A model generated the notes under the pieces. It had not been told where the DNA came from. It searched no databases and saw only the letters and a list, made by a program, of their open reading frames with translations. The position numbers and the translations under genes are program-made. Positions 9,544 to 18,073 of a stretch of DNA of 64,000 nt are shown here, piece after piece. How positions within the stretch are numbered: position 1 is the first letter of the stretch; the number at the start of each line of letters is the position of its first letter. This stretch comes from Caldimonas tepidiphila. Lineage in GTDB: Bacteria > Pseudomonadota > Gammaproteobacteria > Burkholderiales > Burkholderiaceae_C. Location: positions 1 to 64,000 of the forward strand of contig NZ_QXMG01000031.1 in the NCBI RefSeq assembly GCF_003569765.1. The letters are read 5' to 3'.

Positions 9544-10503
9544 TCAGAACAACGCCATGCTCAGCTTGCGGCGGTACTGGTCGAGCAGCGGGTCGGCGGG
9601 TGTGACGACCGCGCGGCCGGCGACCTCCAGCGTGCTCTTGGGCTCGCCCGCCTTCGCCGCCGGCGCCTTCGGCGCGGGCTTGCTCATCACCTCGAGGATC
9701 GCGACGTAGGTGCGCCGCGCGAGCTCGTCCTGCCACTTCTTGTCGCGCATGATGATCTCGAGCAGCTCGTCCATCGCCTCCGTGAAGCGCCCGGCGGCGA
9801 AGTGCTGCTGCGCGAGCTCGAAGCGCGCGTCGAAGTCGCGCCTGTTCGCGGCGATCGCCTGCGCCAGTTCCTGCGGCGCGCGAAGCCGCGGCGCCGCCTC
9901 GCAGGCGGCGAGGTAGTGGCCGAAGGCGGCGATGCGCGCGTCGGCCAGCGGCCCCTCGGCCTTCGACGCGATCGGCAGGAAGGCGGTGCGCGCCTCCTCG
10001 CTCAGGCCGCGCTGCAGCAGCAGCCGCACGTACTCGAGCCGCGCCTCGTCGTTGGAGGGGTCGATCGCCACCGCCTCCTGCAGCTTCGCGAGCGCCGTGT
10101 CCTCGTCGCCGGCGGCCGCGGCCTCCTCGGCCTCGAGCACCTCGCCCTCGGCGGCGAGCTCGTCGGGGCTCGGCACGTGCTTGTCGAGGAATTCCTGGAT
10201 CTGCGCCTGCGGCAGCGCGCCGACGAAGCCGTCGACCGGCTGGCCGCCGACGAACATCACGCAGAAGGGGATGGAGCGCACGCCGAACATCTGCGAGAGC
10301 TGGCCGGCGATCTCGGGCTGCTCGTCGGAGTTGAGCTTGGCGAGCACGAAGCGGCCCTCGTAGGCGGCCTCGAGCTTCTCGAGCATCGGCCCGAGCGTGC
10401 GGCAGGGGCCGCACCACGGCGCCCAGATGTCGAGCAGCACCGGCTGCTGCAGCGAGGCCTGGAGCACCTCGGTTTGGAAATTCTGGAGGGTGATGTCGAT
10501 CAT
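9544..10503 (-). CDS. YbbN-like thioredoxin with TPR tail (co-chaperone)
   Basis: This cytoplasmic protein of 319 residues has an N-terminal thioredoxin domain (about 1-110) with the redox motif WAPWCGPCR, followed by an alpha-helical tetratricopeptide region that includes DTALAKLQEAVAIDPSNDEA and a later repeat with FDARFELAQQHFAAGRFTEA. That architecture is the YbbN/CnoX type, known in E. coli as a chaperone partner that protects proteins from oxidation; here the active-site CGPC is intact, so reductase activity is possible. ATG at 10503 has GAGGAA just upstream. It is read away from purE, with about 105 bp between the starts. Confidence 0.9.
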   Translation of the reverse strand: MIDITLQNFQTEVLQASLQQPVLLDIWAPWCGPCRTLGPMLEKLEAAYEGRFVLAKLNSDEQPEIAGQLSQMFGVRSIPFCVMFVGGQPVDGFVGALPQAQIQEFLDKHVPSPDELAAEGEVLEAEEAAAAGDEDTALAKLQEAVAIDPSNDEARLEYVRLLLQRGLSEEARTAFLPIASKAEGPLADARIAAFGHYLAACEAAPRLRAPQELAQAIAANRRDFDARFELAQQHFAAGRFTEAMDELLEIIMRDKKWQDELARRTYVAILEVMSKPAPKAPAAKAGEPKSTLEVAGRAVVTPADPLLDQYRRKLSMALF

Positions 10504-10572
10504 GGATTCCTCGGGACCGTTGTCCGGAGAGTGGGCATCGGGGTGCGATCGGGGCGGCGGCGGGCCGCCGCC

Positions 10573-10578
10573 TAAAAT
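10573..10578 (+). promoter_or_regulatory. candidate -10 element for purE
   Basis: TAAAAT followed by CGCGCT is placed 30 bp before the chosen purE start and 6 bp before an alternative TTG at 10585. It marks the likely start of the purEK transcript. Confidence 0.45.
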
Positions 10579-10608
10579 CGCGCTTTGAGCCAAAACCCGG
10601 AGTTTTTC

Positions 10609-11130
10609 TTGAATCAGGCCAAGGCAGGCAGTGCGCCCCTCGTCGGTGTGGTGATGGGTTCCAGCAGCGACTGGGACGTGATGCAAGGCGCCGTGCAGAT
10701 TCTCGCCGAGTTCGGCGTGCCCCATGAAGCGCAGGTGGTGTCGGCGCACCGCATGCCCGACGACATGTTCGCCTACGCCGAGGCCGCCGCGGGCCGGGGC
10801 CTGAAGGCGATCATCGCCGGTGCCGGCGGCGCCGCGCACCTGCCCGGCATGCTCGCGGCCAAGACCGTGGTGCCGGTGCTGGGCGTTCCGGTGCCGAGCC
10901 GCCACCTGCAGGGCGTCGATTCGCTGCACTCGATCGTGCAGATGCCCAAGGGCGTGCCGGTGGCGACCTTCGCGATCGGCGCGGCGGGCGCGGCCAATGC
11001 GGCGCTGTTCGCGGTGGCGATGCTCGCCGGCGAGGACCCCGCGCTGCGCGCGCAGCTGGAAGCCTTCCGCGCGCGGCAGACCGAGATGGCGCGCGCGATG
11101 ACGCTGCCGCCGGCCGGGGGCGCGGCATGA
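10609..11130 (+). CDS. purE: 5-(carboxyamino)imidazole ribonucleotide mutase
   Basis: PurE moves the carboxyl group of N5-CAIR to form CAIR in purine synthesis. The family core is plain: [42 protein letters not shown] and [17 protein letters not shown]. Two TTG starts are in frame. I chose 10609 because GGAG (10599-10602) lies six bases ahead of it, giving 173 residues. TTG 10585 would add eight residues and sits six bases after a -10-like TAAAAT, so it would have to be leaderless. The stop overlaps the purK start as ATGA. Confidence 0.95.
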   Translation: MNQAKAGSAPLVGVVMGSSSDWDVMQGAVQILAEFGVPHEAQVVSAHRMPDDMFAYAEAAAGRGLKAIIAGAGGAAHLPGMLAAKTVVPVLGVPVPSRHLQGVDSLHSIVQMPKGVPVATFAIGAAGAANAALFAVAMLAGEDPALRAQLEAFRARQTEMARAMTLPPAGGAA

Positions 11131-12317
11131 GCGGCCGCGCGATCCTGCCGGGCCCGCTCGGCAACGGCCCCGGCCAGCAGGCCACGCTCGGCGTGGTCGG
11201 CGGCGGCCAGCTCGGCCGCATGTTCGTGCAGGCGGCGCAGCAGATGGGCTACTTCACCGCGGTGCTCGACCCCGATCCGGCCAGCCCCGCCGGGCTCGTG
11301 GCCCACTATCACATCGAGGCCGACTACCTCGACGAGCAGGGCCTGGCGCAGCTCATGCAGCGCTGCCAGGCGATCACGACCGAGTTCGAGAACGTGCCGG
11401 CCGGCGCGCTGCTGACGCTCGGCGCGCACGTGCCGACCGCGCCCGCGGCCGGCGCGGTGGCGGTCTGCCAGGACCGCTCGGCCGAGAAGGCGCACTTCGC
11501 CGGCTGCGGCGTGCCCTGCGCGCCCTACGCGGTGATCGAGTCCGCCGAACAGCTCGACGCGGTGGACGAGGGCCTGCTGCCCGGCATCCTGAAGACGACC
11601 CGGCTCGGCTACGACGGCAAGGGCCAGCAGCGCGTGAAGACGCGCGAGGAGCTGCGCGCGGCCTGGACGCAGCTCGGCGCGGTGCCCTGCGTGCTCGAGA
11701 AGATGCTGCCGCTCGCCTACGAGGTCAGCGTCATCGTCGCGCGCAGCGCCTCCGGCGAGGTGGTGCACTTCCCGCTGCAGCAGAACCTGCACCGCGGCGG
11801 CATCCTCGCCGTCACGACGGTGCCGGCGCCCGACCTGACGCCCGAGGTGCAGGCGCAGGCGATCGGCTTCGCCGAGCGCGTCGCCGCGTCGCTGCGCTAC
11901 GTCGGCGTGCTGTGCGTCGAGTTCTTCGTGCTGCAGGACGGCTCGCTGGTGGCCAACGAGATGGCGCCGCGGCCGCACAACTCCGGCCACTACACGGTGG
12001 ACGCCTGCGACGTGTCGCAGTTCGAGCTGCAGGTGCGCGCGATGACCGGGCTGCCGCTGACGGCGCCCCGGCAGCACTCGCCCGCGATCATGCTGAATCT
12101 GCTCGGCGAGCTGTGGTTCGACGCCGAGGGCCGCGAGCGCGCGCCCGACTGGGCCGCGGTGCTGGCGATCCCGGGCACGCACCTGCACCTCTACGGCAAG
12201 GTCTCGGCGCGCGAGGGCCGCAAGATGGGCCACCTGAACATCACCGGCGACGACGGGCGCCAAGTGCGCGAGCGCGCGCTGCGCTGCGCCGGGCTGCTCG
12301 GCATCGAGCCCTTCTGA
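11127..12317 (+). CDS. purK: 5-(carboxyamino)imidazole ribonucleotide synthase
   Basis: PurK carboxylates aminoimidazole ribonucleotide with ATP and bicarbonate, making the substrate of PurE. It has 396 residues, an ATP-grasp enzyme. Motifs are the N-terminal [28 protein letters not shown], the ATP-grasp lysine segment [29 protein letters not shown], and [16 protein letters not shown]. Its ATG lies inside the purE stop (ATGA) and its own stop overlaps the next ATG (TGATG), so purE, purK and tsaC look like one translationally coupled operon. Confidence 0.97.
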   Translation: MSGRAILPGPLGNGPGQQATLGVVGGGQLGRMFVQAAQQMGYFTAVLDPDPASPAGLVAHYHIEADYLDEQGLAQLMQRCQAITTEFENVPAGALLTLGAHVPTAPAAGAVAVCQDRSAEKAHFAGCGVPCAPYAVIESAEQLDAVDEGLLPGILKTTRLGYDGKGQQRVKTREELRAAWTQLGAVPCVLEKMLPLAYEVSVIVARSASGEVVHFPLQQNLHRGGILAVTTVPAPDLTPEVQAQAIGFAERVAASLRYVGVLCVEFFVLQDGSLVANEMAPRPHNSGHYTVDACDVSQFELQVRAMTGLPLTAPRQHSPAIMLNLLGELWFDAEGRERAPDWAAVLAIPGTHLHLYGKVSAREGRKMGHLNITGDDGRQVRERALRCAGLLGIEPF

Positions 12318-13312
12318 TGGACGCCGCCGCGCCGCAACGGCTCGATGCCGCCGCGCCCGACGCGCTCGCCGTGGCGGCGCAGCGCCTGCGCGACGGCCGC
12401 CTCGTCGCCTTCCCGACCGAGACCGTCTACGGCCTCGGCGCCAATGCCGCCGACGACGCGGCGGTCGCCGGCATCTTCGCCGCCAAGGGCCGGCCGGCCG
12501 ACCACCCGCTGATCGTGCATGTCGCCGACGCCGCTGCGGCGCTGGCCTTCGCGGCCGGGCTGCCGCCGCACGCGCAGCGGCTGATGGACGCCTTCTGGCC
12601 CGGGCCGCTGACGGTGATCGTGCCGCGCCGCGATGGCGTCGCGCAGGCGGCCGCGGGCGGGCAGGGCACGATCGGGCTGCGCAGCCCGGCGCACCCGGTG
12701 GCGCGCGCGCTGCTCGCCGCCTGCGCGCCGCTCGGCGTCGCGGGCCTGGCTGCGCCGAGCGCGAACCGTTTCGGCCGCATCAGCCCGACCACCGCGCAGC
12801 ACGTGCTCGGCGAGTTCGACGCGGCGGTGACGGTGCTCGACGGCGGCGCCTGCGAGGTCGGGATCGAGTCGACCATCGTCGACTGCTCGCGCGCCGAGCC
12901 GGTGCTGCTGCGCCCGGGGGTGCTGACGCGCGCGCAGATCGAGGCGGTGCTGGGCGAGCCCCTGCGCGAGCGCGACGCCGCGGCGCCGCGCGCCTCCGGC
13001 ACGCTCGAGGCGCACTACGCGCCGCGCGCCAAGCTGCGGCTGATGGAGACCGCCATGCTGCGCACCGCGCTCGACGTGCTCGGCGAGTCGCCGGCGAGGC
13101 TGGCGGTATATTCCCGCAGCGCGATCGCGGTGCCGCGCGGCGTGCTGCGGCGCCGCATGCCCGACGCGGCCGTCGACGCGGCGCGCGAGCTGTTCGCGGT
13201 GCTGCGCGAGATCGACGCCGCGGGGGTCGACCTGATCTGGGTCGAGGCCCCGCCGCAGGCGCCCGAATGGGAGGGCGTGCGCGACCGGCTGCTGCGCGCC
13301 GCCGCGTCCTGA
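12317..13312 (+). CDS. tsaC: L-threonylcarbamoyladenylate synthase, two-domain Sua5 type
   Basis: The enzyme makes threonylcarbamoyl-AMP from threonine, bicarbonate and ATP, the first step of the t6A modification of tRNAs that read ANN codons. The YrdC domain (about 15-205) shows FPTETVYGLGANA, KGRPADHPLIVHV, FWPGPLTVIV, GLRSPAHPVA, APSANRFGRISPTTA and GIESTIVDC. The 331 residues include a C-terminal Sua5 domain, absent from E. coli TsaC, reached through a linker with SGTLEAHYAPRAKL. ATG 12317 shares a base with the purK stop. Another t6A gene, tsaB, lies 2.5 kb downstream. Confidence 0.93.
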   Translation: MDAAAPQRLDAAAPDALAVAAQRLRDGRLVAFPTETVYGLGANAADDAAVAGIFAAKGRPADHPLIVHVADAAAALAFAAGLPPHAQRLMDAFWPGPLTVIVPRRDGVAQAAAGGQGTIGLRSPAHPVARALLAACAPLGVAGLAAPSANRFGRISPTTAQHVLGEFDAAVTVLDGGACEVGIESTIVDCSRAEPVLLRPGVLTRAQIEAVLGEPLRERDAAAPRASGTLEAHYAPRAKLRLMETAMLRTALDVLGESPARLAVYSRSAIAVPRGVLRRRMPDAAVDAARELFAVLREIDAAGVDLIWVEAPPQAPEWEGVRDRLLRAAAS

Positions 13313-13350
13313 CGCCCCGCCCGCACCGAACCGAATCCACTGGAGCCCTG

Positions 13351-14280
13351 ATGTCCTTTCAACTGTCCCCGCTGCTGCGCTCGCGACTCGTGCGGCTCGG
13401 CGGCCTGTTCGCGGCGGCTGCCGCGATCGCCGGCTGCGGCGGCTCGGTCGTCGACCGCTTCGAGCCGGCACGCATCGTGTCGCTCGGCGACGAGTACAGC
13501 CACCTCTCTCCGCAGGGGCGGAAGTACACCGTCAACAAGGCGGGCGACTGCAACGCGAACCGCATCTGGAACCAGCAGCTCGTCGAGTCCTACGGCTTCT
13601 CGTTCCCAGAATGCAACCCCGGCGGGCGCACCGGCAGCAGGCTCGCGGTGCTGAAGGCGGCCCCGGAGGCCCGGACGGCGGACATCGCCGCCCAGATCGA
13701 CGCAGTGGCGAACCTCGGCTCGACCGACATGGTGCTGCTGCTGGTCGGCGCGAACGACATCTGGGACGCCTTCCGCAGCGGGGCGAGCGCCGAGGCGGAC
13801 GTGGACGCGGCGGCGGCGCGCGTGCACGCGCAGGTGCGCCGGCTGGTCGACCTCAGGAGCAAGGTCCTCGTGCTGACCGTGCCCGACCAGGGCCGCACCC
13901 CGGCCGCGCGCGCGCTTGACGCGAGCAGCGCCGGCTCGTCCGCGCGCCTGACGGCGCTGACCGAGCGCTTCAACACCAGGATGCGCAACCTCCTCAACGA
14001 GCCCGGCAGCCCGACCGCCAGCGGCCGCAACGTCGGCCTGGTGCTGGCGCAGGGCGTGGTGCTGGAAGTCCAGAACAACCCCAACACCTACGGGATCGGC
14101 AACGTCGACCGGGGCGCCTGCCCGGCGAGCGCGCAGGGGCTGGCGTGCGAGGACACGGTGGCCGACGGCAGCTACGGCCGCTTCCTCTACGCCGACGACC
14201 GCTACCTGTCGACCTACGCCAACAGCCGCATCGCCTCCGAGGCCGAGACGCGCGCGCGCAACAACCCCTTCTCCAACTGA
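13351..14280 (+). CDS. lipoprotein of the SGNH/GDSL hydrolase fold, catalytic residues not canonical
   Basis: A 309-residue exported protein with a lipoprotein signal: the hydrophobic stretch ends in AAIAGCGG, with the lipidated Cys near residue 29. The next part, RIVSLGDEYSHLS, sits where GDSL enzymes have block I (GDS), but Glu replaces the catalytic Ser. LLLVGANDIWD matches block III (GxND). The C-terminal YADDRYLSTYAN sits where block V (DxxH) is expected and has no His. An SGNH fold is therefore likely but esterase activity is doubtful. TGGAG at 13341-13345 supports ATG 13351. It lies 38 bp after tsaC and may share its mRNA. No function is assigned. Confidence 0.75.
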   Translation: MSFQLSPLLRSRLVRLGGLFAAAAAIAGCGGSVVDRFEPARIVSLGDEYSHLSPQGRKYTVNKAGDCNANRIWNQQLVESYGFSFPECNPGGRTGSRLAVLKAAPEARTADIAAQIDAVANLGSTDMVLLLVGANDIWDAFRSGASAEADVDAAAARVHAQVRRLVDLRSKVLVLTVPDQGRTPAARALDASSAGSSARLTALTERFNTRMRNLLNEPGSPTASGRNVGLVLAQGVVLEVQNNPNTYGIGNVDRGACPASAQGLACEDTVADGSYGRFLYADDRYLSTYANSRIASEAETRARNNPFSN

Positions 14281-14299
14281 CGCGCCCGCGCCCCGGGAC

Positions 14300-15766
14300 T
14301 CAGTCCCGGTCGCGGTGCGTCCACAGCGCCAGCGCGTCGAGCGCGGCGCGTGCCGCGCCTGCCTGCGGGTGCTGGATCACCGCCGCCAGCACGTGGCGGC
14401 GGCCGCTTTCGCCGAGCACGTAGCCGGCGACGCCCGCCACGTCGCGCAGCGAGCCGGTCTTCAGCCGCGCGACACCGGCGGGCACGCGGCTGCGGCGCAG
14501 CGTGCCGTCGATGCCGCTGGCCGGCAGCGAGCTCATCAGCTCCGCCATCACCGGAGTCGCCCAGGCGTGCTGCAGCAGCCGCGCGAGGAAGGCCGCGCTC
14601 ATGCGCGTCTCGCGCGACAGCCCGGAGCCGTTGTCGACGATCAGCCCGGTCTCGGCGCCGGGCCACTTGGCCGCGAGCCACTCGCGCAGCGCCTCGCGCG
14701 CCGCCGCGGGCGTTCCGGCGCCGCGCCGCACGCGCCCGAGCGTCAGGAACAGCTGCTGCGCCATCACGTTGTTGCTGAACTTGTTGATGTCGCGCACCAC
14801 CTCGGCCAGCGGCGGCGACTCGCTCTCGGCCAGCAGCGGCAGTCCCGGCGGTGTCGTGCCGTCCCGGACCCGGCCGTGCAGCACGCCGCCGAGGCTGCGC
14901 CACAGCCCCTCGACGGCGCGCGCGTTGAAGCTGCGCGGGTCGGGGAAGGCCACCGTCCAGCTGCGCTCGCCGCAGGCGAGCGGGTAGGCGCCGAGAAAGC
15001 GCGGCTGCTGCGGGTCGCCGAAGTCGGCACGCAGCGCGCCGCGCCAGTCCCCGCAGGGCGCGCCGGGGTCGAGCGGCACCGCCGGCTCGGTGCGCAGCCC
15101 GGCCAGCGGCGGATCGCTCAGCACCCGCGCGAGCCCCGCGGCGGCGTCGGGCACGAAGCCGAACACCAGCGTCTTCTGGTTCAGCAGCAGCGCGTCGGGC
15201 TGCACGTTGTAGGGCTTGAGCGGCTCGCCGTCGAAACCCGCGGGGTCGGTCTCCGGCAGCTCGAAGGCGCTGCGGTCGAGCACGATGTCGCCGCGCACCT
15301 CGCGCACGCCGAGCTGCTGCACGCGCCGCAGCAGCAGCCACAGCCGCTCCAGCGCGAGCTTCGGGTCGCCCTCGCCGCGCAGGTGCAGGTCGCCCTCGAG
15401 CACGCCGTCGGCGATGCGCCCGTGCGCGAACACCGGCGTGCGCCAGGTGTAGGCCGGCCCGAGCAGCTCCAGCCCCGCATAGGTCGTCACCAGCTTCATC
15501 AGCGAGGCGGGGTTGACGGCGAGGCGTTCCTGGTGCGCGAGGCGCGGCGCGCCGCCCTCTGCCGGCATGACGCAGGCCGAGAAGGCCTCGGCCGGGATGC
15601 CGGCCTGCCTCAGCGCCGCGAGCACCTCCGAGGGCAGCGGCGCGACCGCGGCAGGGGTGGCGCAGGCCGTCAGCGGCAGGCCGAGCGAGGCGCCGAGCAG
15701 CGTGGCGCCCCAGCGCAGCGCGCGGCGGCGTGCGGGCTGCGGGCAGGGGAGGGCGGGACGGGGCAT
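14300..15766 (-). CDS. dacB: D-alanyl-D-alanine carboxypeptidase/endopeptidase (PBP4, class C)
   Basis: This periplasmic penicillin-binding protein of 488 residues trims or cuts peptidoglycan peptides. The N-terminus MPRPALPCPQPARRRALRWG leads into a hydrophobic stretch ending LPLTACATP, which looks like a lipoprotein or cleavable signal. The serine beta-lactamase-fold motifs are all present: SLMK in NPASLMKLVTT, SNN in KFSNNVMAQQ and KTG in RLKTGSLRDVAG. The long insert between SLMK and SNN is typical of the PBP4 class. I chose ATG 15766; the frame stays open further upstream without family resemblance. It is divergent from tsaB, with about 100 bp between the starts. Confidence 0.94.
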   Translation of the reverse strand: MPRPALPCPQPARRRALRWGATLLGASLGLPLTACATPAAVAPLPSEVLAALRQAGIPAEAFSACVMPAEGGAPRLAHQERLAVNPASLMKLVTTYAGLELLGPAYTWRTPVFAHGRIADGVLEGDLHLRGEGDPKLALERLWLLLRRVQQLGVREVRGDIVLDRSAFELPETDPAGFDGEPLKPYNVQPDALLLNQKTLVFGFVPDAAAGLARVLSDPPLAGLRTEPAVPLDPGAPCGDWRGALRADFGDPQQPRFLGAYPLACGERSWTVAFPDPRSFNARAVEGLWRSLGGVLHGRVRDGTTPPGLPLLAESESPPLAEVVRDINKFSNNVMAQQLFLTLGRVRRGAGTPAAAREALREWLAAKWPGAETGLIVDNGSGLSRETRMSAAFLARLLQHAWATPVMAELMSSLPASGIDGTLRRSRVPAGVARLKTGSLRDVAGVAGYVLGESGRRHVLAAVIQHPQAGAARAALDALALWTHRDRD

Positions 15767-15808
15767 CCGGTCGATTATCCCGGCCCGCGGCGGGGCGGGC
15801 GGCGCCGC

Positions 15809-15814
15809 TACACT
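15809..15814 (+). promoter_or_regulatory. -10-like element ahead of a 17-codon reading frame before tsaB
   Basis: TACACT is followed by six bases and then an ATG at 15821. Transcription would be expected to begin at or next to that ATG, giving an mRNA without a leader. Confidence 0.4.
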
Positions 15815-15820
15815 GCCCGC

Positions 15821-15874
15821 ATGCACAGTTTTCCCCCGGTTCGGCCGGCCTCGCGCAGCGGGGTGCGGCCATGA
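15821..15874 (+). CDS. possible 17-residue upstream peptide coupled to tsaB
   Basis: A short frame encodes MHSFPPVRPASRSGVRP and ends with TGA at 15872-15874, which overlaps the tsaB ATG at 15871-15873 as ATGA. It begins 6 bp after TACACT. The overlap geometry is the one used for translational coupling elsewhere in this window (purE-purK, azlC-azlD). It could be a leader that feeds ribosomes to tsaB, or chance in GC-rich DNA. It is a candidate only. Confidence 0.3.
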   Translation: MHSFPPVRPASRSGVRP

Positions 15875-16608
15875 ACGAGACCCGGCCGGCGCGCGTGCTC
15901 GCGATCGAGACGGCCACCTCCCTGATGAGCATCGCGGTGGCCGTCGACGACGCGCCCGTGCACCTGTTCGAGGCCGCCGGCGGCGCGCAGGCCTCGGCGG
16001 CGCTGCTGCCGGCGATCGAGCGGCTGCTCGCCGAGTCCGGCATGACGCTCGCGCAGCTCGACGCGATCGCCTTCGGCCGCGGCCCCGGCGCCTTCACCGG
16101 CCTGCGCACCGCCTGCGCGGTCGCGCAGGGCCTGGCCTTCGGCGCGGAGAAGCCGGTGCTCGCGATCGACACGCTGATGGTGGTGGCCGAGGACGCGCGT
16201 GCCGCCGCCCCTGGGCTCGCCGAGGTCTGGGCCGCGACCGACGCGCGCATGGGCGAGGTCTACGCGGCGCGCTACCGCCACGACGGCGCGCGCTGGCGCA
16301 CGCTCGACGCGCCGGCGCTGTACGCGCCGGCGGCGCTCGCCGAGCGCATCGCCGCGTCGCCCGCGGCGCTCGCGGGCGACGCGCTGCTCGTGCACGGCGA
16401 CGCGCTCGCGGCGGCGGCCCCGCAGGCCTGGCCCGACGCGCGCCCGCATGCCGCGGCGCTGGTCGCGCTGGCGCGCGCCGCATGGCGCGACGGCGAGGCG
16501 CTCGACGCCGCCGAGGCGCTGCCGCTCTACATCCGCGACAAGGTCGCGCAGACCACCGCCGAGCGCGAGGCCGAACGCGCGCGGCGCGCGCAGGAACCGG
16601 TGGCATGA
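15871..16608 (+). CDS. tsaB: tRNA threonylcarbamoyladenosine biosynthesis protein TsaB
   Basis: TsaB is the scaffold partner of TsaD and TsaE, which transfer threonylcarbamoyl to A37 of tRNA. The product has 245 residues of the ASKHA fold. Signatures are VLAIETATSLMSIAV at the N-terminus, LLPAIERLLAESG, AIAFGRGPGAFTGLRTACAVAQGLA shortened here to its core GRGPGAFTGLR, and VWAATDARMGEVYAA. No ribosome-binding site is obvious before ATG 15871; it overlaps the stop of a 17-codon frame. rimI, a uracil-DNA glycosylase and a DUF1853 gene follow closely, an order common in Burkholderiales. Confidence 0.95.
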   Translation: MNETRPARVLAIETATSLMSIAVAVDDAPVHLFEAAGGAQASAALLPAIERLLAESGMTLAQLDAIAFGRGPGAFTGLRTACAVAQGLAFGAEKPVLAIDTLMVVAEDARAAAPGLAEVWAATDARMGEVYAARYRHDGARWRTLDAPALYAPAALAERIAASPAALAGDALLVHGDALAAAAPQAWPDARPHAAALVALARAAWRDGEALDAAEALPLYIRDKVAQTTAEREAERARRAQEPVA

Positions 16609-16684
16609 GCGCTTGCGCACCACCGCTGCGAAGGAAGCGCCGCGTCCCTCCCGGCGGGGCCGCGCGCAGGGCGAGGGGGGCCCG

Positions 16685-17158
16685 ATGAGCGCCCGGCTGC
16701 AGCCCGCCTCGAGCCGCATCGAGCCGATGCGCGAGATCGACCTCGGCGCGGTGATGCGCATCGAGAACGCGGCCTACGGCTTCCCGTGGTCGCTCGGCAA
16801 CTTCTGCGACTCGCTGCGCAGCGGCTACCACGGCCGGCTGCTTCTGCGCGACGGCGACGACGCGCTGCTCGGCTACTTCGTCGCGATGAGCGGCGTCGAC
16901 GAGATGCACCTGCTCAACATCACCGTCGCGCCCGAGCACCAGCGCCAAGGCCACGCGCTGCGGCTGCTGCAGGCGCTGTGCGAGCTGTGCCGCGACTGCG
17001 GCGCCGCGCAGCTGTGGCTGGAGGTGCGCGTGAGCAACGAGCGCGCGCGGCAGCTCTACGAGCGCTTCGGCTTCGGGCGCGTCGGGATGCGCCGCGCCTA
17101 CTATCCGGCCGCCGGCGGCCAGCGCGAGGATGCGCTCGTGATGAGCATGGAGCTGTGA
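16685..17158 (+). CDS. rimI: ribosomal protein S18-alanine N-acetyltransferase
   Basis: RimI acetylates the N-terminal alanine of ribosomal protein S18 in E. coli. This 157-residue GNAT protein has IEPMREIDLGAVMRIENAAY, PWSLGNFCDSL, the acetyl-CoA segment LLNITVAPEHQRQGHALRLL and the C-terminal EVRVSNERARQLYERFGF typical of RimI. GAGGGGGG just ahead of ATG 16685 is the ribosome-binding site. It lies between tsaB and the glycosylase gene, and its stop shares one base with the next ATG. Confidence 0.92.
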   Translation: MSARLQPASSRIEPMREIDLGAVMRIENAAYGFPWSLGNFCDSLRSGYHGRLLLRDGDDALLGYFVAMSGVDEMHLLNITVAPEHQRQGHALRLLQALCELCRDCGAAQLWLEVRVSNERARQLYERFGFGRVGMRRAYYPAAGGQREDALVMSMEL

Positions 17159-18057
17159 TGGACCGGGACGCACGCCGACTCGCGATGCTGCGCGAGATGG
17201 GCATCCGTTTGTGGCTGCCGCCGCAGGCGGCTGCAGCGGCGCCGGCGTCGGCCGCGGACGCCGGCACCGCGGTGCTCGAGGACGAGGCGGCGCCGCGCGC
17301 GCCCGTGCCGGCGCCGGCATCGATCCAGCCGCCGCATGCCGGGCCACCGCGTACCGAAGCGCGCGCACAGGCCGAGCCGCCGCCGCTGCGCCCGCCGCAG
17401 CCCGTGCCGGCGGAGCTGCGCAGGGCGCCCCCTGTCGCGCCGCCTGCGCCGGCCGTGCCCGTGACGCAGCTGGGCGGCCCGCTGGCCACGATGGACTGGG
17501 CCGAGCTGCGCGAGACGGTCGCCGGCTGCCGCGCCTGCGGGCTGTGCGAGAGCCGGCGCCAGACCGTGTTCGGCGTCGGCCACGAGCAGGCCGACTGGAT
17601 GATCGTCGGCGAGGCGCCGGGCGAGCAGGAGGACCTGCGCGGCGAGCCCTTCGTCGGGCCCTCGGGCGAGCTGCTGGACAACATGCTGCGCGCCGCCGGC
17701 CTGTCGCGCCAGCCGGGGCCGCCGGACAAACAGGTCTTCATCGCCAACGTCATCAAGTGCCGCCCGCCGCACAACCGCAACCCGGAGCCGGCCGAGGTGG
17801 CGCAGTGCGAACCCTACCTGCTGCGCCAGGTCGAGCTGGTGCGGCCGAGGATCATCCTCGCGATGGGACGCTTCGCGGTGCAGTCGCTGCTGCGCACGAG
17901 CGAGCCGATCGGCAAGCTGCGCGGGCGCGTGCACCGCTACCACGGCGTGCCGGTGATCGTCACCTACCACCCGGCCTACCTGCTGCGCAACCTGCCGGAC
18001 AAGGCCCGCGCCTGGGACGATCTCTGCCTGGCGATGGACACCGCCCGCGGGGCCTGA
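17158..18057 (+). CDS. uracil-DNA glycosylase, family 4 (iron-sulfur)
   Basis: The 299-residue protein removes uracil from DNA. Residues 1-110 are an Ala/Pro-rich, probably disordered region; the catalytic domain follows. Family 4 features are the first iron-sulfur cysteines in AGCRACGLCESRR, motif A GEAPGEQEDLRGEPFVG, FIANVIKCRPPHNRNPEP, AQCEPYLLRQ and the catalytic histidine segment VTYHPAYLLRN. The cysteines fit the [4Fe-4S] cluster of this family. ATG 17158 shares a base with the rimI stop, so it is co-translated. The long N-terminal extension is the unusual part; thermophile homologues lack it. Confidence 0.93.
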   Translation: MDRDARRLAMLREMGIRLWLPPQAAAAAPASAADAGTAVLEDEAAPRAPVPAPASIQPPHAGPPRTEARAQAEPPPLRPPQPVPAELRRAPPVAPPAPAVPVTQLGGPLATMDWAELRETVAGCRACGLCESRRQTVFGVGHEQADWMIVGEAPGEQEDLRGEPFVGPSGELLDNMLRAAGLSRQPGPPDKQVFIANVIKCRPPHNRNPEPAEVAQCEPYLLRQVELVRPRIILAMGRFAVQSLLRTSEPIGKLRGRVHRYHGVPVIVTYHPAYLLRNLPDKARAWDDLCLAMDTARGA

Positions 18058-18073
18058 GCACAGGGCAGACGCG

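Noticed and set aside
14293-14309. Hairpin CCGGGAC-TCA-GTCCCGG at the dacB stop as a terminator
   Set aside because: No T-tract on either strand and a 3-nt loop; it may only be a chance GC palindrome between convergent genes.
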